Made by a program: the position numbers and the translations under genes
Source of the DNA: Chitinophaga ginsengisegetis
Lineage (GTDB): Bacteria; Bacteroidota; Bacteroidia; Chitinophagales; Chitinophagaceae
Direction: 5' to 3'
DNA: 64,000 nucleotides
Assembly: GCF_900168065.1 (NCBI RefSeq)
Contig: NZ_FUZZ01000004.1
Coordinates: 496,001-560,000, forward strand
Notes under the pieces: generated by a model
What the model saw: the letters and a program-made list of their open reading frames with translations, nothing else
Told to the model about the DNA's origin: nothing
The model's database searches: none
Part shown: positions 8,902 to 17,921 of the stretch, in pieces
Numbering within the stretch: the first letter of the stretch is position 1
How the letters are laid out: every line of letters begins with the position of its first letter

Positions 8902-9193
8902 ATAAGGAAATGTTTGCTTTAAGTTATAAAACCCTTTTGAAAACAACTAATCACCCGTAACAATTGTAACAATCATCCAGGAAACACGTCCTGATGCCTT
9001 ATTCTTTAAGCTTTATGCCTTTTGTACTATAAAAATGGCAGAAATACCCCCGGAAGATTTCACAAATTGCCACCCTGTTTAATAAGTTTATGGACTATTT
9101 TTGAGACGTTGATGAGCATTCCAAAAGAATGCTACCTCTTTACAAATACGGCACCATCAAAAAGAAAAGCTATTAAACATAAAACTGTTAGTT

Positions 9194-9580
9194 ATGAAAA
9201 CAAAAAAGATCTGGGCCAATTTCGGTGTTCAGGATTTGGAACGAACCACTACATTCTATAAACAACTTGGATTTAAATCAAACGGAGCGTCGGAGCAACT
9301 GACCAGCTTCTTCTTTGGTGAAGAAAACTTTATCATCCATTTCTTTTTGAAGGATGTACTTGAACCTGCCATGATGGGACCAATCATTGATACCAAAGCA
9401 GGGAATGAAATTATATTTACTCTTTCTGCTGATACCAAGGAAGAGGTTAATAATTGGGAGAAAGAAGTACAGCAGGCCGGCGGAACAATTGTTTCCAGGC
9501 CGGAAGAGTTTGGAAAGGGTTACTATGGTTTCGTGTTTGCTGACCCTGATGGCCATAAGTTCAATGTATTTCACATGTAA
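9194..9580 (+). CDS. VOC-family (glyoxalase/bleomycin-resistance fold) protein
   Basis: A 128-residue protein of the vicinal-oxygen-chelate superfamily. Two beta-alpha-beta-beta-beta modules are recognisable: the start IWANFGVQDLERTTTFYKQLG and the end GYYGFVFADPDGHKFNVF, a common lactoylglutathione-lyase-like ending. Members include glyoxalases, dioxygenases and antibiotic-binding proteins; this short form is usually annotated only to superfamily level. The ATG at 9194 gives the expected N-terminus. The 292 bp upstream up to the serine hydrolase gene contain nothing I recognise. Confidence 0.82.
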   Translation: MKTKKIWANFGVQDLERTTTFYKQLGFKSNGASEQLTSFFFGEENFIIHFFLKDVLEPAMMGPIIDTKAGNEIIFTLSADTKEEVNNWEKEVQQAGGTIVSRPEEFGKGYYGFVFADPDGHKFNVFHM

Positions 9581-9661
9581 TATCAATATTGGCAAACGCC
9601 GCCGGATTTGAAAACTTTTTCTTACCTTAATGAAGTATCCCTCAAAAGTAAACCATCTGCT

Positions 9662-10897
9662 ATGAACCAAGCAAATAGCAAATCATCCTCCAATCAATCT
9701 CAGGGGCGTTCTGTTGCCGGAAACCTCGCCGGATCAGGCGGCATATCCCTGCCGGCAGTATCCACCCAATTTCCAGCACAACAAGTAGTTCAGCGTGTGT
9801 ATGACGGCTCCCGGAGTATGGAGGATAAAAAAGTGAAGGATCTCCTCAAAGAACTGGGTGAAATGTTTGAAGGATTGCATAATGAACGTTCTGAAGAATA
9901 CAAGAAATTTAAGAAGATGATCGAATCAGGAAAAGATTATGATCAAATGGAAATCACTAACGTACTATTGGGAGAGGCTACGATAGAAGAAGAGAAAGAA
10001 AAGCATAACAGCTCTGACGAGGAGGAAGAGGAAGACTGGGGCGAAGAAGGTGAAGAAAACGAGGACTGGCAAGAAGAAGAGCAGGACTTTGATGATTACC
10101 AGGAACCCGTAGAAAAAGAGAAAGAAAGCAGTAAAGCGGAATTGAAGGATGAAGGGGAAAAATTTGTCATTGAAAAACCCATCACCACTGATTTTAAAGC
10201 GGTGGTACTTTGGGCAGGTACTCAGCTAACAGAATTTCAGATAACAGCCATCAAAAACGCCGCAACAGGCCATTCCGACCCCGGTGTTGATCAGGGAGGT
10301 GCAGAGGGATGGTCAAAGACCGTGTTTAGTAAAGTAAAATTTGATCAGGATGACCTGATTAACAACTTTCACAAGGGAAACGTCAAAGAAAGCGGGGTAC
10401 AACAGGCCGTGGAACAGGAAAGCATACATGCTAAACAAATAAACGACATCGTTAAAATATTAGGCGCCCTGGGAGCGCATGTACAGGTATTCCGTCCCGC
10501 TGATAACCTTTTGATCCGACGGGAAAATCCCTATATTCAAAATAGCTGGATACCATATGCAGGGGATTTTTCCAATGTTCAGCCATTTATTGACAAATCC
10601 GCTAAAACGATCCTCGTTACTGTCGGGCATGGATTCCCTACGGGCAGAACCAACTTCCCGGCACAAGGCATGCTGCTGCAATCCGAAATCCAGCAAAAAT
10701 TAAAGCTCCGGTCAGACGGGAATGCGGTCATGTATATTCCCTTACAGTGCTATCCCGGCATGGCTGTTAGGGAAGGCTCAAAGATAGGCTGGCATTCCAA
10801 AAGTATTCCCTCCGACCAGGTATCCAGTGATGGCGAAATGCGGCAATGGGTAGAGCGGCAATTATTAAAAGAAGTATACCAATGGTTGGGAGGTTAA
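9662..10897 (+). CDS. Large acidic protein with injection-system-cargo-like N-terminus; unknown C-terminal domain
   Basis: 411 residues from the ATG at 9662; an in-frame TTG at 9608 would add 18 residues beginning MKTFSYLN, a style seen in DUF4157-type proteins. The N-terminus is low-complexity and polar and ends in LPAVSTQFPAQQVVQRVYDG, resembling the leader of proteins linked to extracellular contractile injection systems in Bacteroidota. Residues about 120-160 are a run of Glu and Asp. The C-terminal 220 or so residues look globular (FKAVVLWAGTQLTEFQ, VTVGHGFPTGRTNFP) and match no family I know. There is no signal peptide. It overlaps the stop of a convergent membrane-protein gene by 3 nt. 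The cargo or effector role is inference only. Confidence 0.6.
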   Translation: MNQANSKSSSNQSQGRSVAGNLAGSGGISLPAVSTQFPAQQVVQRVYDGSRSMEDKKVKDLLKELGEMFEGLHNERSEEYKKFKKMIESGKDYDQMEITNVLLGEATIEEEKEKHNSSDEEEEEDWGEEGEENEDWQEEEQDFDDYQEPVEKEKESSKAELKDEGEKFVIEKPITTDFKAVVLWAGTQLTEFQITAIKNAATGHSDPGVDQGGAEGWSKTVFSKVKFDQDDLINNFHKGNVKESGVQQAVEQESIHAKQINDIVKILGALGAHVQVFRPADNLLIRRENPYIQNSWIPYAGDFSNVQPFIDKSAKTILVTVGHGFPTGRTNFPAQGMLLQSEIQQKLKLRSDGNAVMYIPLQCYPGMAVREGSKIGWHSKSIPSDQVSSDGEMRQWVERQLLKEVYQWLGG

Positions 10898-11406
10898 AGA
10901 TTACTAAGTTCAAGCGCTTCCTTACTATACTTTAAATAGGTAACACGCGCTTTAGCTCCTGTTTCGTAACGATAATAATCAGCTTTCTTAACCGGAATTC
11001 TGAATTTCTCACCTTTATGCCGTCCTGCAAAAGTGAGCATATATTCGTCATTTTCTGTTTTGTGACGGCTGATAATTACGCTTGACAGTTTGTTTTTCCC
11101 ATGTCTGATATCTTTCTCCCAATTCTTTTTGAAATTTCTGAATGTCAACCAGACAATTAAATAGAAGAAGCTGAACATGGCAAATCCTGCAAAAACAAAC
11201 AACACATAGTATCGGAAATTGATTAATTCGTTTTGTATAAAATAATAAGCAATCGCCATTATCAAAAGTGTACCGGCCATCAAAATACCTGTTGTATTCT
11301 TAAAAAATTCTCTCCGTTGCTTATCAATGTGTGCTATCTCTTCATCACTTAAAGGAATGTTCTCTTGTAATACTATTTGTAAATAGTCAATGGGGATATT
11401 AGTCAT
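10894..11406 (-). CDS. Hypothetical protein with two membrane helices
   Basis: 170 residues: a polar N-terminus, two hydrophobic segments (about residues 40-57 and 66-88) and a basic cytoplasmic or periplasmic tail rich in Lys and Tyr. No family was recognised. Its stop overlaps the stop of the acidic cargo-like gene in convergent orientation. If that neighbour is a toxin, a membrane partner could be an immunity protein, but convergent orientation argues against a classic toxin-immunity operon. Confidence 0.65.
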   Translation of the reverse strand: MTNIPIDYLQIVLQENIPLSDEEIAHIDKQRREFFKNTTGILMAGTLLIMAIAYYFIQNELINFRYYVLFVFAGFAMFSFFYLIVWLTFRNFKKNWEKDIRHGKNKLSSVIISRHKTENDEYMLTFAGRHKGEKFRIPVKKADYYRYETGAKARVTYLKYSKEALELSNL

Positions 11407-11516
11407 GTAGTGTTAATTCAGGTTTGCCTGTATGGTCGCTTATCTGTCCTGAAATAAAGATACATAAAGTTTCTAAAGTGAGCATTTTCAATAATTGCGC
11501 ACATAAGATATACCCG

Positions 11517-11648
11517 ATACTTCCCGGATGCCTCGGCGATACGTCGGACCTGGATACCTCATGGACTATCCATGCACTATCTATACTGTTCCCATGCACT
11601 CCTCATGCACTCCTCATGCACTATTGATGCACTATCCATGCACTATCC
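11517..11648. repeat. Tandem array with 11-bp unit (consensus ATGCACTATCC)
   Basis: Reading in 11-bp steps from 11517 gives about 12 units, most starting ATGC or ATAC. The last five (11594-11648) are close copies: ATGCACTCCTC twice, then ATGCACTATTG, then ATGCACTATCC twice. The units before 11561 are degenerate. The array fills most of the 247-bp gap between two minus-strand genes. There are no spacers, so it is not a CRISPR array. A second array with the same unit length but another sequence lies at 53524-53655. Confidence 0.8.
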
Positions 11649-11653
11649 CCCCT

Positions 11654-12214
11654 TCATATGGGTGAGATCGCTTTCTCGTACTCCTGTTTCGTTAACCGGT
11701 ATTGATAAACGGTTTTATAAACATCATCTACTTTATACTGGTCTACCAGCTCTCCTTCTTTTACCAGGCCGTTATTGATTAAAGTCCTTTCCGATGCACG
11801 GTTATCTGTAAAAACAGTAGCAAAAATTTTATGGAGATGCAGGGTTCCGAATCCAAATTTCAGGACTTCTTTCACCGCTTCCGTCATCAGTCCTTTGCCC
11901 CAGAATGGCTCCCCGATCCAGTAGCCTAATTCGGCATGGTTATGCCGGGTATCGATACGCAATCCTATTGCACCAATAAACTCGCTGAGTTCTTTTAAAT
12001 TAATAGCAAAAACCACCCGTTCTCCGCTCGCATAGGCTTTTATCGCAAGATCTATCCAAAACGCCGCGTCTTCCTCTTTATAGGGATACGTGATATTCAA
12101 TATATTTTCGGAGATCTTCTTGTTATTGGCATACCTGACTAAGGCGTTCAGGTCATCCGTGGCTACTTTTCGCAGTTTTAACCTGTTGGTATACAGCTCA
12201 GGAAATGTTTTCAT
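11654..12214 (-). CDS. GNAT-family N-acetyltransferase (RimJ/RimL type)
   Basis: A 186-residue acetyltransferase. The start FPELYTNRLKLRKV, the acetyl-CoA-binding stretch YWIGEPFWGKGLMTEAVKEV, and the downstream HKIFATVFTDNRASERTL are characteristic of the RimJ/RimL-like GNAT group, which acetylates the alpha-amino group of proteins or other amines. An exact TAnnTTTG box lies 26 bp upstream on the same strand. Substrate unknown. Confidence 0.88.
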   Translation of the reverse strand: MKTFPELYTNRLKLRKVATDDLNALVRYANNKKISENILNITYPYKEEDAAFWIDLAIKAYASGERVVFAINLKELSEFIGAIGLRIDTRHNHAELGYWIGEPFWGKGLMTEAVKEVLKFGFGTLHLHKIFATVFTDNRASERTLINNGLVKEGELVDQYKVDDVYKTVYQYRLTKQEYEKAISPI

Positions 12215-12239
12215 AGTGGTACTTACCTGTTACAGTGTG

Positions 12240-12247
12240 CAAATATA
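12240..12247 (-). promoter_or_regulatory. Candidate -7 promoter box of the GNAT gene
   Basis: On the minus strand this reads TATATTTG, an exact match to the Bacteroidota TAnnTTTG consensus, 26 bp before the GNAT ATG. Confidence 0.5.
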
Positions 12248-12371
12248 GCAGATATGCGTTTACATTTTTTCGTATTTTCTGATAGAAAAATGAAGGCCCG
12301 AAGGATTCCTGGTACCCCCTTCACCCGTTTTAAATAAAATCACGTCTCTAATAGATATCAAATGCTACGTT

Positions 12372-15300
12372 ATGAAGCTAATTCCACCCAAATGGAGTCC
12401 TTTCCTGCAAGGACTGCTGCTCTTCTTTTGGCTTAACCAGCCGGTTGTTTTTGCGCAGGGGCAGAAACAGGTAACCCTGAAAAGCGGGAATGCCGCCATC
12501 AGCCTGGCAGACATCTTCAAAGCCATCCGGCAGCAAACCGGTTACACCGTTTTTTACAACAACCTTATCCTGAACGATAAGGAAAAAATGAGAGTGGACT
12601 TCAACAGAAGCGATTTACCAACCGTACTTAATACAGTATTGAAAGATAAAAATATCGAGTGGACATTTAACGATACTTATATTATTCTGAAGAAGAAAGA
12701 TAATGCCGCTTCACCTTCTCCTAAACAGGAAAAGCTGCAGGGCCGGGTTACAGACGATACCGGCCAGCCCTTAGCCAGGGCGTCGGTGCGGATTAAAAAC
12801 ACTACCGCAGCGGCGCTTACAGATGCCAACGGCAATTTCTCCATCGCCCTGCCGGAACCCTCCGGCATTTTACAGATCGGCTTTATCGGGTATGAACCGC
12901 TGGAAGTACCGGTTAACGACCTGCGCTTCCAGGATATAAAACTAAAGCCCTCCAATAGCGGCCTTAATGAAGTAATTGTGATCGGCTATGGCACCACCAC
13001 CCGCAGGGACCTCACCGGATCCGTAGGCAAGGCCAATGTGGAAGATATGCAGAAAGCCCCCGTAGCCTCTTTCGACCAGGCACTGGCCGGGCGCATTGCC
13101 GGCATGGAAGTAAGCTCCAACGACGGGCAGCCGGGCGCGGCCTCCAAAATTGTGGTAAGAGGAAGCTCCGTGAGCCAGGATGGTTCTCCCCTGTTTGTAA
13201 TAGATGGCTTTCCCATTGAAAACATGGATATCAACTCCATCAACCCTAATGATATCGCCTCCCTGGAAGTACTGAAAGATGCGTCTTCTATCGCCATTTA
13301 CGGTGCAAGAGGCGCCAACGGCGTTATCATCATCAATACAAAAAGAGGCAAACCCGGACCGCCAAGAGTTACTTACAGCTATGCGCTGGGCATGCAGCAA
13401 ATCACAAAGAAAATGGAAATGCTCAGTCCCTACGAATTTGTAAAACTGCAGCTCGAACTGGACAGCGTGGCAAGTACCCCCGGCACACCCGTTAATACCA
13501 ATGCGCGCATCTACCTCGATCCGGCACATGGCATTACGCTTGACTCCTACAAGAACAATCCCGGGTACGACTGGCAGGACCTCCTGGTGCGAACCGGGCT
13601 TACACAAAGCCACTCCCTGAATATCAGCGCGGGTACGGCAGATACGCGGTACTCCATCAGCGGCTCCTACTACGATCAGAAAGGAATTATCATCAACACC
13701 GGCCTGAAAAGATATGACGGCAAATTCACGCTCGATCAACGGCTGAATAAAAACCTCCGGATGGGCATCACCGCCGGGTATTCCAATTCTTCTTCCTATG
13801 GCACCATACCCGCCGCAGCTGCCAGTGGCGGCGTAGTACAGGGTATGTGGCAATACCGGCCCGTTTCCGGTGTGGGTAACCAGGATCTGCTCAATGAGGT
13901 GATCGACAGCCTCGCGCTGGAAGACTTCAACAACGGCACTTCCACTGCTACCCTGGGAAACAACCTGGTAAACCCATTGCTGCAGGCGCAGAACGAATAC
14001 CGGAAAAACATCAACAACACCGGTACTATTAATGCTTTTATCGAATATACTTTCCTGAAGAAGTTCAGGTTGAAGATCTCCGGCGGCTATAACGCCACCA
14101 ACCTGAAGTCTGAAACCTTCTATAATTCACAAACCCAACAGGGCAATTTATTTAAGAACAAAGCAGGTGCAATACCTAATGTGAACGGCATTAACGGTAC
14201 TATCAACAATCAGCTGAACAGTAATTATCTCAGTGAAAATATCCTGAACTATAAAACTACTATCGGGAAAAAACATGTGATTGATGCGCTGGCAGGTTTC
14301 ACTTATCAATACGCCACAAACAACTATACCGGTTTCAGATCCATCAATGTGCCACAGTCGACCGAATACCTGGGCATTAAAAGCATTGGCGGCGGCACCG
14401 CCGCTTCACCCAATGCAGGCGGTTCGCGCTGGCAACTGTTCTCATTCTTAGGCCGTCTGAATTATGCCTATGAAGATAAATACCTGTTCACCGCCACTGC
14501 ACGGTCCGATGGTTCTTCAAAATTTGCGGCAGGCAAACAATGGGGATACTTTCCCTCCGGCGCCTTTGCCTGGAGGTTTACGGAAGAGTCTTTCGCAGCA
14601 GGCTTGCGGTCGATACTAAATGATGGTAAGTTCCGGGCCAGTTACGGCAGCGTGGGCAACAACAAAGTGGGCGACTTCAGCTACCTGGCTACACTGGCCG
14701 GCGGCACACAGTTCGGCTATCCGTTCAACAACTCCTATACGAGAGGTACCGTACCTTTTGGAAACGGTAACGCCAACCTCACCTGGGAAACCACTACAGA
14801 ACTGGATCTTGGACTGAACCTCAGCTTCTTCAACGACCGCATCTCTATAGATGCTGATTACTACAACCGGGAAACAAAAAACTTCCTGCTGCTGGTGCAA
14901 ATTCCTTACTTCGCCGGTTATAGTATCACTTCTTTCAATACCCAATACCAGAACACCGGGGAAATCAGCAATAAAGGTTTTGAACTCACCATCAACACCA
15001 TAAATATCAAAGGAAAAGACTTCAACTGGAGCAGTAGTTTCAATATCAGTTTTAATAAAGGAAAGATCGTTAAATTTTATGATGGCTTTGAAGTAATGCA
15101 AACACGTTACGATCTTCCTGGTGGCAACAGCACCACCGGCTGGATTGCCAAAGTAGATGCGCCCATCTCCCAGTTCTACGGCTACAAATGGGCCGGTGTG
15201 TACCAGTACGATGATTTTGTGAAACAAGGCAATGGCGCCTATATCCTGAAAAACGGCATACCCGGCTATTCCCCTAATATTCAGCCCGGCGATCCCAAAT

Positions 15301-15977
15301 ACAAAGATATCAACGGCGATGGCGTAGTGGACGCCAACGATCAAACAACACTGGGTAGTCCGCTCCCTATTCATACCGGTGGGTTCTCCAATAATTTTAA
15401 CTACAAAAATTTCTACCTGAATATTTTCCTGCAATGGAGTTATGGCAATGAAATACTGAATGCAAACAGGATGGCCTTTGCTTCCACCGGCAGCTATTTC
15501 CCGAATGGCAACCAGTTTGCAGAATACGCCAACCGGTGGACACCAACCAATCCTACCAACGACGTGCCCAGGGCCATGTCCAACAACAAGGGCGATGCCG
15601 GCAGCTCTACGCCGAAGGTAACCTCCCGCTACATAGAAGACGGCTCCTTCCTGCGGCTCAAAACTATTTCGCTGGGGTACGACCTGCCACAGGAACTGAT
15701 CCGGCGCGCAGGCTTCAAAGGATTGAGGGCATATGTGGCAGCGCAGAATATTTTCACCATCACCAAATACTCCGGCATTGATCCGGAGGTGTCGTCTTTC
15801 AGGGTGCAAAACCCTGCCAATGCACCGGGAAACACTCCCGGCGTTACCGCCACCAGCGGTACCGGCTATACGTTCCTGCAACCAAGCAGCAGTTACTCCG
15901 CCTTATCCGGCGGACTCGATTATACGGCTTATCCACGCGCATTTACACTCAGTTTTGGTATTACCGCTACTTTCTGA
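12372..15977 (+). CDS. SusC/RagA TonB-dependent transporter with STN signalling domain
   Basis: A 1201-residue outer-membrane glycan importer. Domain order: signal peptide (to about residue 28, VVFAQ), STN secretin/TonB short domain (about 50-108, TVLKDKNIEWTFNDTYIIL), carboxypeptidase-regulatory-like domain (about 118-192, LQGRVTDDTGQPLARASV), SusC plug with NEVIVIGYGTTTRRDLTGSV, and a 22-strand barrel to the C-terminus. The STN domain is the part that talks to a FecR anti-sigma factor, and a sigma/FecR pair is encoded 20 kb downstream at the end of the same gene run. It is followed 21 nt later by susD. No TAnnTTTG box was found upstream, consistent with an ECF-sigma-dependent promoter. Confidence 0.95.
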   Translation: MKLIPPKWSPFLQGLLLFFWLNQPVVFAQGQKQVTLKSGNAAISLADIFKAIRQQTGYTVFYNNLILNDKEKMRVDFNRSDLPTVLNTVLKDKNIEWTFNDTYIILKKKDNAASPSPKQEKLQGRVTDDTGQPLARASVRIKNTTAAALTDANGNFSIALPEPSGILQIGFIGYEPLEVPVNDLRFQDIKLKPSNSGLNEVIVIGYGTTTRRDLTGSVGKANVEDMQKAPVASFDQALAGRIAGMEVSSNDGQPGAASKIVVRGSSVSQDGSPLFVIDGFPIENMDINSINPNDIASLEVLKDASSIAIYGARGANGVIIINTKRGKPGPPRVTYSYALGMQQITKKMEMLSPYEFVKLQLELDSVASTPGTPVNTNARIYLDPAHGITLDSYKNNPGYDWQDLLVRTGLTQSHSLNISAGTADTRYSISGSYYDQKGIIINTGLKRYDGKFTLDQRLNKNLRMGITAGYSNSSSYGTIPAAAASGGVVQGMWQYRPVSGVGNQDLLNEVIDSLALEDFNNGTSTATLGNNLVNPLLQAQNEYRKNINNTGTINAFIEYTFLKKFRLKISGGYNATNLKSETFYNSQTQQGNLFKNKAGAIPNVNGINGTINNQLNSNYLSENILNYKTTIGKKHVIDALAGFTYQYATNNYTGFRSINVPQSTEYLGIKSIGGGTAASPNAGGSRWQLFSFLGRLNYAYEDKYLFTATARSDGSSKFAAGKQWGYFPSGAFAWRFTEESFAAGLRSILNDGKFRASYGSVGNNKVGDFSYLATLAGGTQFGYPFNNSYTRGTVPFGNGNANLTWETTTELDLGLNLSFFNDRISIDADYYNRETKNFLLLVQIPYFAGYSITSFNTQYQNTGEISNKGFELTINTINIKGKDFNWSSSFNISFNKGKIVKFYDGFEVMQTRYDLPGGNSTTGWIAKVDAPISQFYGYKWAGVYQYDDFVKQGNGAYILKNGIPGYSPNIQPGDPKYKDINGDGVVDANDQTTLGSPLPIHTGGFSNNFNYKNFYLNIFLQWSYGNEILNANRMAFASTGSYFPNGNQFAEYANRWTPTNPTNDVPRAMSNNKGDAGSSTPKVTSRYIEDGSFLRLKTISLGYDLPQELIRRAGFKGLRAYVAAQNIFTITKYSGIDPEVSSFRVQNPANAPGNTPGVTATSGTGYTFLQPSSSYSALSGGLDYTAYPRAFTLSFGITATF

Positions 15978-15998
15978 TTCCATGTTTAAAATGTTGTT

Positions 15999-17897
15999 AT
16001 GAAAAACTTGCAGCAATTACTACTTCCACTCATATGCATACTCGCAGCTTCCTGTAAAATGGATGTAAGTCTCGATCCGCCCACCTTCCGCCCTATCACG
16101 TTTACCACCGAAGCGCAGCTGGATGAACAGGTAGCCGGGATGTATAATATCCTCCAGCAGGACCCCGTGTACGGCTTTGGCTTATGGGGTTATATTAACG
16201 CCGGCGCCGATGAAAGCTTCCGCAGCAACGCCAGTTACACCGTTACGCTCACGGAGTTTTATCATATCAGTAATACCGAACAGAATGTACTGCTGCTATG
16301 GCGGAATCTATTCAAGGGTATTGAAGATGCCAACGTGATCCTCGATGTGGCCGACAAACCACAGATGGATGAAACAAAACGTTCGCAGATTAAAGGACAG
16401 GCCCGCTTCCTGAGGGCTTATTATTTCTACCTGCTGGTGACGCACTTCGGGGATGTGCCGCTTAAAACAATGCTGGCCACAGACCTGGGTACTAATTATA
16501 ATCTCCCCCGTACCCCGTCAAAAGATATTTATGATTTTATTGTGAAAGAAATGATAGCAGCCGATAGCCTCGTACCTAAAATGGCACAGGTAAACACGCC
16601 CAGCATTGTTACACAATCTGCCGTGGAAGCCATTCTTGCAAGGGTGTACCTCAAAATGGCCGGCAACCCCCTGAACGATGTAGCGCGTTATAAAGACGCC
16701 CTGTTCTGGGCGCAAAAACTGATCAACTCAAATACGCACAGTTTAATTAGTTCACCGCATCCGCTTTATCCCACTACCCCGGCATATGCCCGCCTTTTCA
16801 TTAACAAGATGCAGAATAATATGAATGATAACGGCACCTCGGAAAGTATCTGGGATGCCGCATTCTTATCCAAATCAAATGTTACCGGCAACTATGCAGG
16901 TACCGGCTACCTGGTTACGCAACAGCTGGGCGCTGTAATGGGCGTGTATTGCCCTGATGCAGGTATTACAGGCGTGAATGGTTACTCGCCCGGCACCTAC
17001 CGGGTACATCCGGGCTTATACAACCTGTATGGCCCCGGCGATCAGCGAAGGGATTGGGCCGTTGCGCCTTATGTGTATAAAAGCGCCGCCACTACCCGGT
17101 ATTACACACTCACCGTAAACATCAGCGGCGATGGTACCGGCGCTACCGCCACCGCCTATACGAATGCACAGGGCGCCATCACATCTGTGGTGATAGACAA
17201 TCCCGGCAGTGGCTACACTTCGGCGCCAACTATCAGCTTTACTTCTTACGGCACCAATTCATCTACCAACCCATCTGTTACTGCGCCCAATGAAGCAGTG
17301 GCAACCGCCACCGTGAGCGGCGGCAAACTCACCGCTATCAATGTGGTATCCGGCGGAGTGGGTTATCCGACAACCTACGACCGCTGTGTAGGTAAATGGA
17401 GAAGGGAATATGAAATTAACCTGCCGCCAAGCCGCCTGCAGAATAATACTTCCTGCAACTTCCCCATCGTGCGTTATGCAGATGTACTATTGATGGCAGC
17501 GGAAGCGGAGCTGAAAGCCAATGGCAGCGCAGGCGCTACGGCACTGGAATATTATAACCAGGTAAGACGACGCGCTTACGGCTACCCGCCTAACACACCA
17601 GTGCCAGGCTTTGATGCCACCACGCTCACCATGCAGGATATCATGGATGAACGCTCCCGTGAACTTTGTTTTGAGGGCATACGCCGGCAGGACCTCATAC
17701 GCTGGGGCAGGATGACGCAGGCCATGCAACAGGTGCTTACCAACAACGACAACTACGCACCCACCAACTACGTTACGCCCGCAGGCGTGGCTGCTACCAA
17801 TTTCCTGGTTGATCCTCAAAAGTATTCGCTATTGCCGATTCCCGGCGGTGAAATAGTACTGGACCAGGTATTAACACAAAACCCCGGATGGCAATAA
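15999..17897 (+). CDS. SusD/RagB glycan-binding lipoprotein with inserted Gly-rich module
   Basis: A 632-residue surface lipoprotein (lipobox cysteine at residue 19, LAASCK) that caps the SusC channel and binds the glycan. The TPR-like SusD fold is clear from AQLDEQVAGMYN, KGQARFLRAYYFYLL and the C-terminal DLIRWGRMTQAMQ. It is longer than many family members because of a module at about residues 367-460 containing GDGTGATATA, NPGSGYTSAPTISF, ATATVSGGKLTAINVVSGG and GYPTT, a beta-rich repeat style better known from phage and surface fibre proteins. It is the first partner of the SusC gene upstream and the DUF5017 lipoprotein downstream. Confidence 0.93.
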   Translation: MKNLQQLLLPLICILAASCKMDVSLDPPTFRPITFTTEAQLDEQVAGMYNILQQDPVYGFGLWGYINAGADESFRSNASYTVTLTEFYHISNTEQNVLLLWRNLFKGIEDANVILDVADKPQMDETKRSQIKGQARFLRAYYFYLLVTHFGDVPLKTMLATDLGTNYNLPRTPSKDIYDFIVKEMIAADSLVPKMAQVNTPSIVTQSAVEAILARVYLKMAGNPLNDVARYKDALFWAQKLINSNTHSLISSPHPLYPTTPAYARLFINKMQNNMNDNGTSESIWDAAFLSKSNVTGNYAGTGYLVTQQLGAVMGVYCPDAGITGVNGYSPGTYRVHPGLYNLYGPGDQRRDWAVAPYVYKSAATTRYYTLTVNISGDGTGATATAYTNAQGAITSVVIDNPGSGYTSAPTISFTSYGTNSSTNPSVTAPNEAVATATVSGGKLTAINVVSGGVGYPTTYDRCVGKWRREYEINLPPSRLQNNTSCNFPIVRYADVLLMAAEAELKANGSAGATALEYYNQVRRRAYGYPPNTPVPGFDATTLTMQDIMDERSRELCFEGIRRQDLIRWGRMTQAMQQVLTNNDNYAPTNYVTPAGVAATNFLVDPQKYSLLPIPGGEIVLDQVLTQNPGWQ

Positions 17898-17921
17898 AAA
17901 AAACTGATTAAACAAAATAGT

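Noticed and set aside
9022..9261. 79-codon frame before the VOC gene
   Set aside because: Overlaps the VOC start in another frame and has no recognisable feature.
11517..11648. CRISPR array
   Set aside because: Units of 11 bp are contiguous with no spacers, and no cas gene is present. The same applies to 53524-53655.
14616..15881. Long antisense reading frame within susC (421 codons)
   Set aside because: It is a shadow of the real SusC gene, with no start context or domain, as is the one at 12942-13853.
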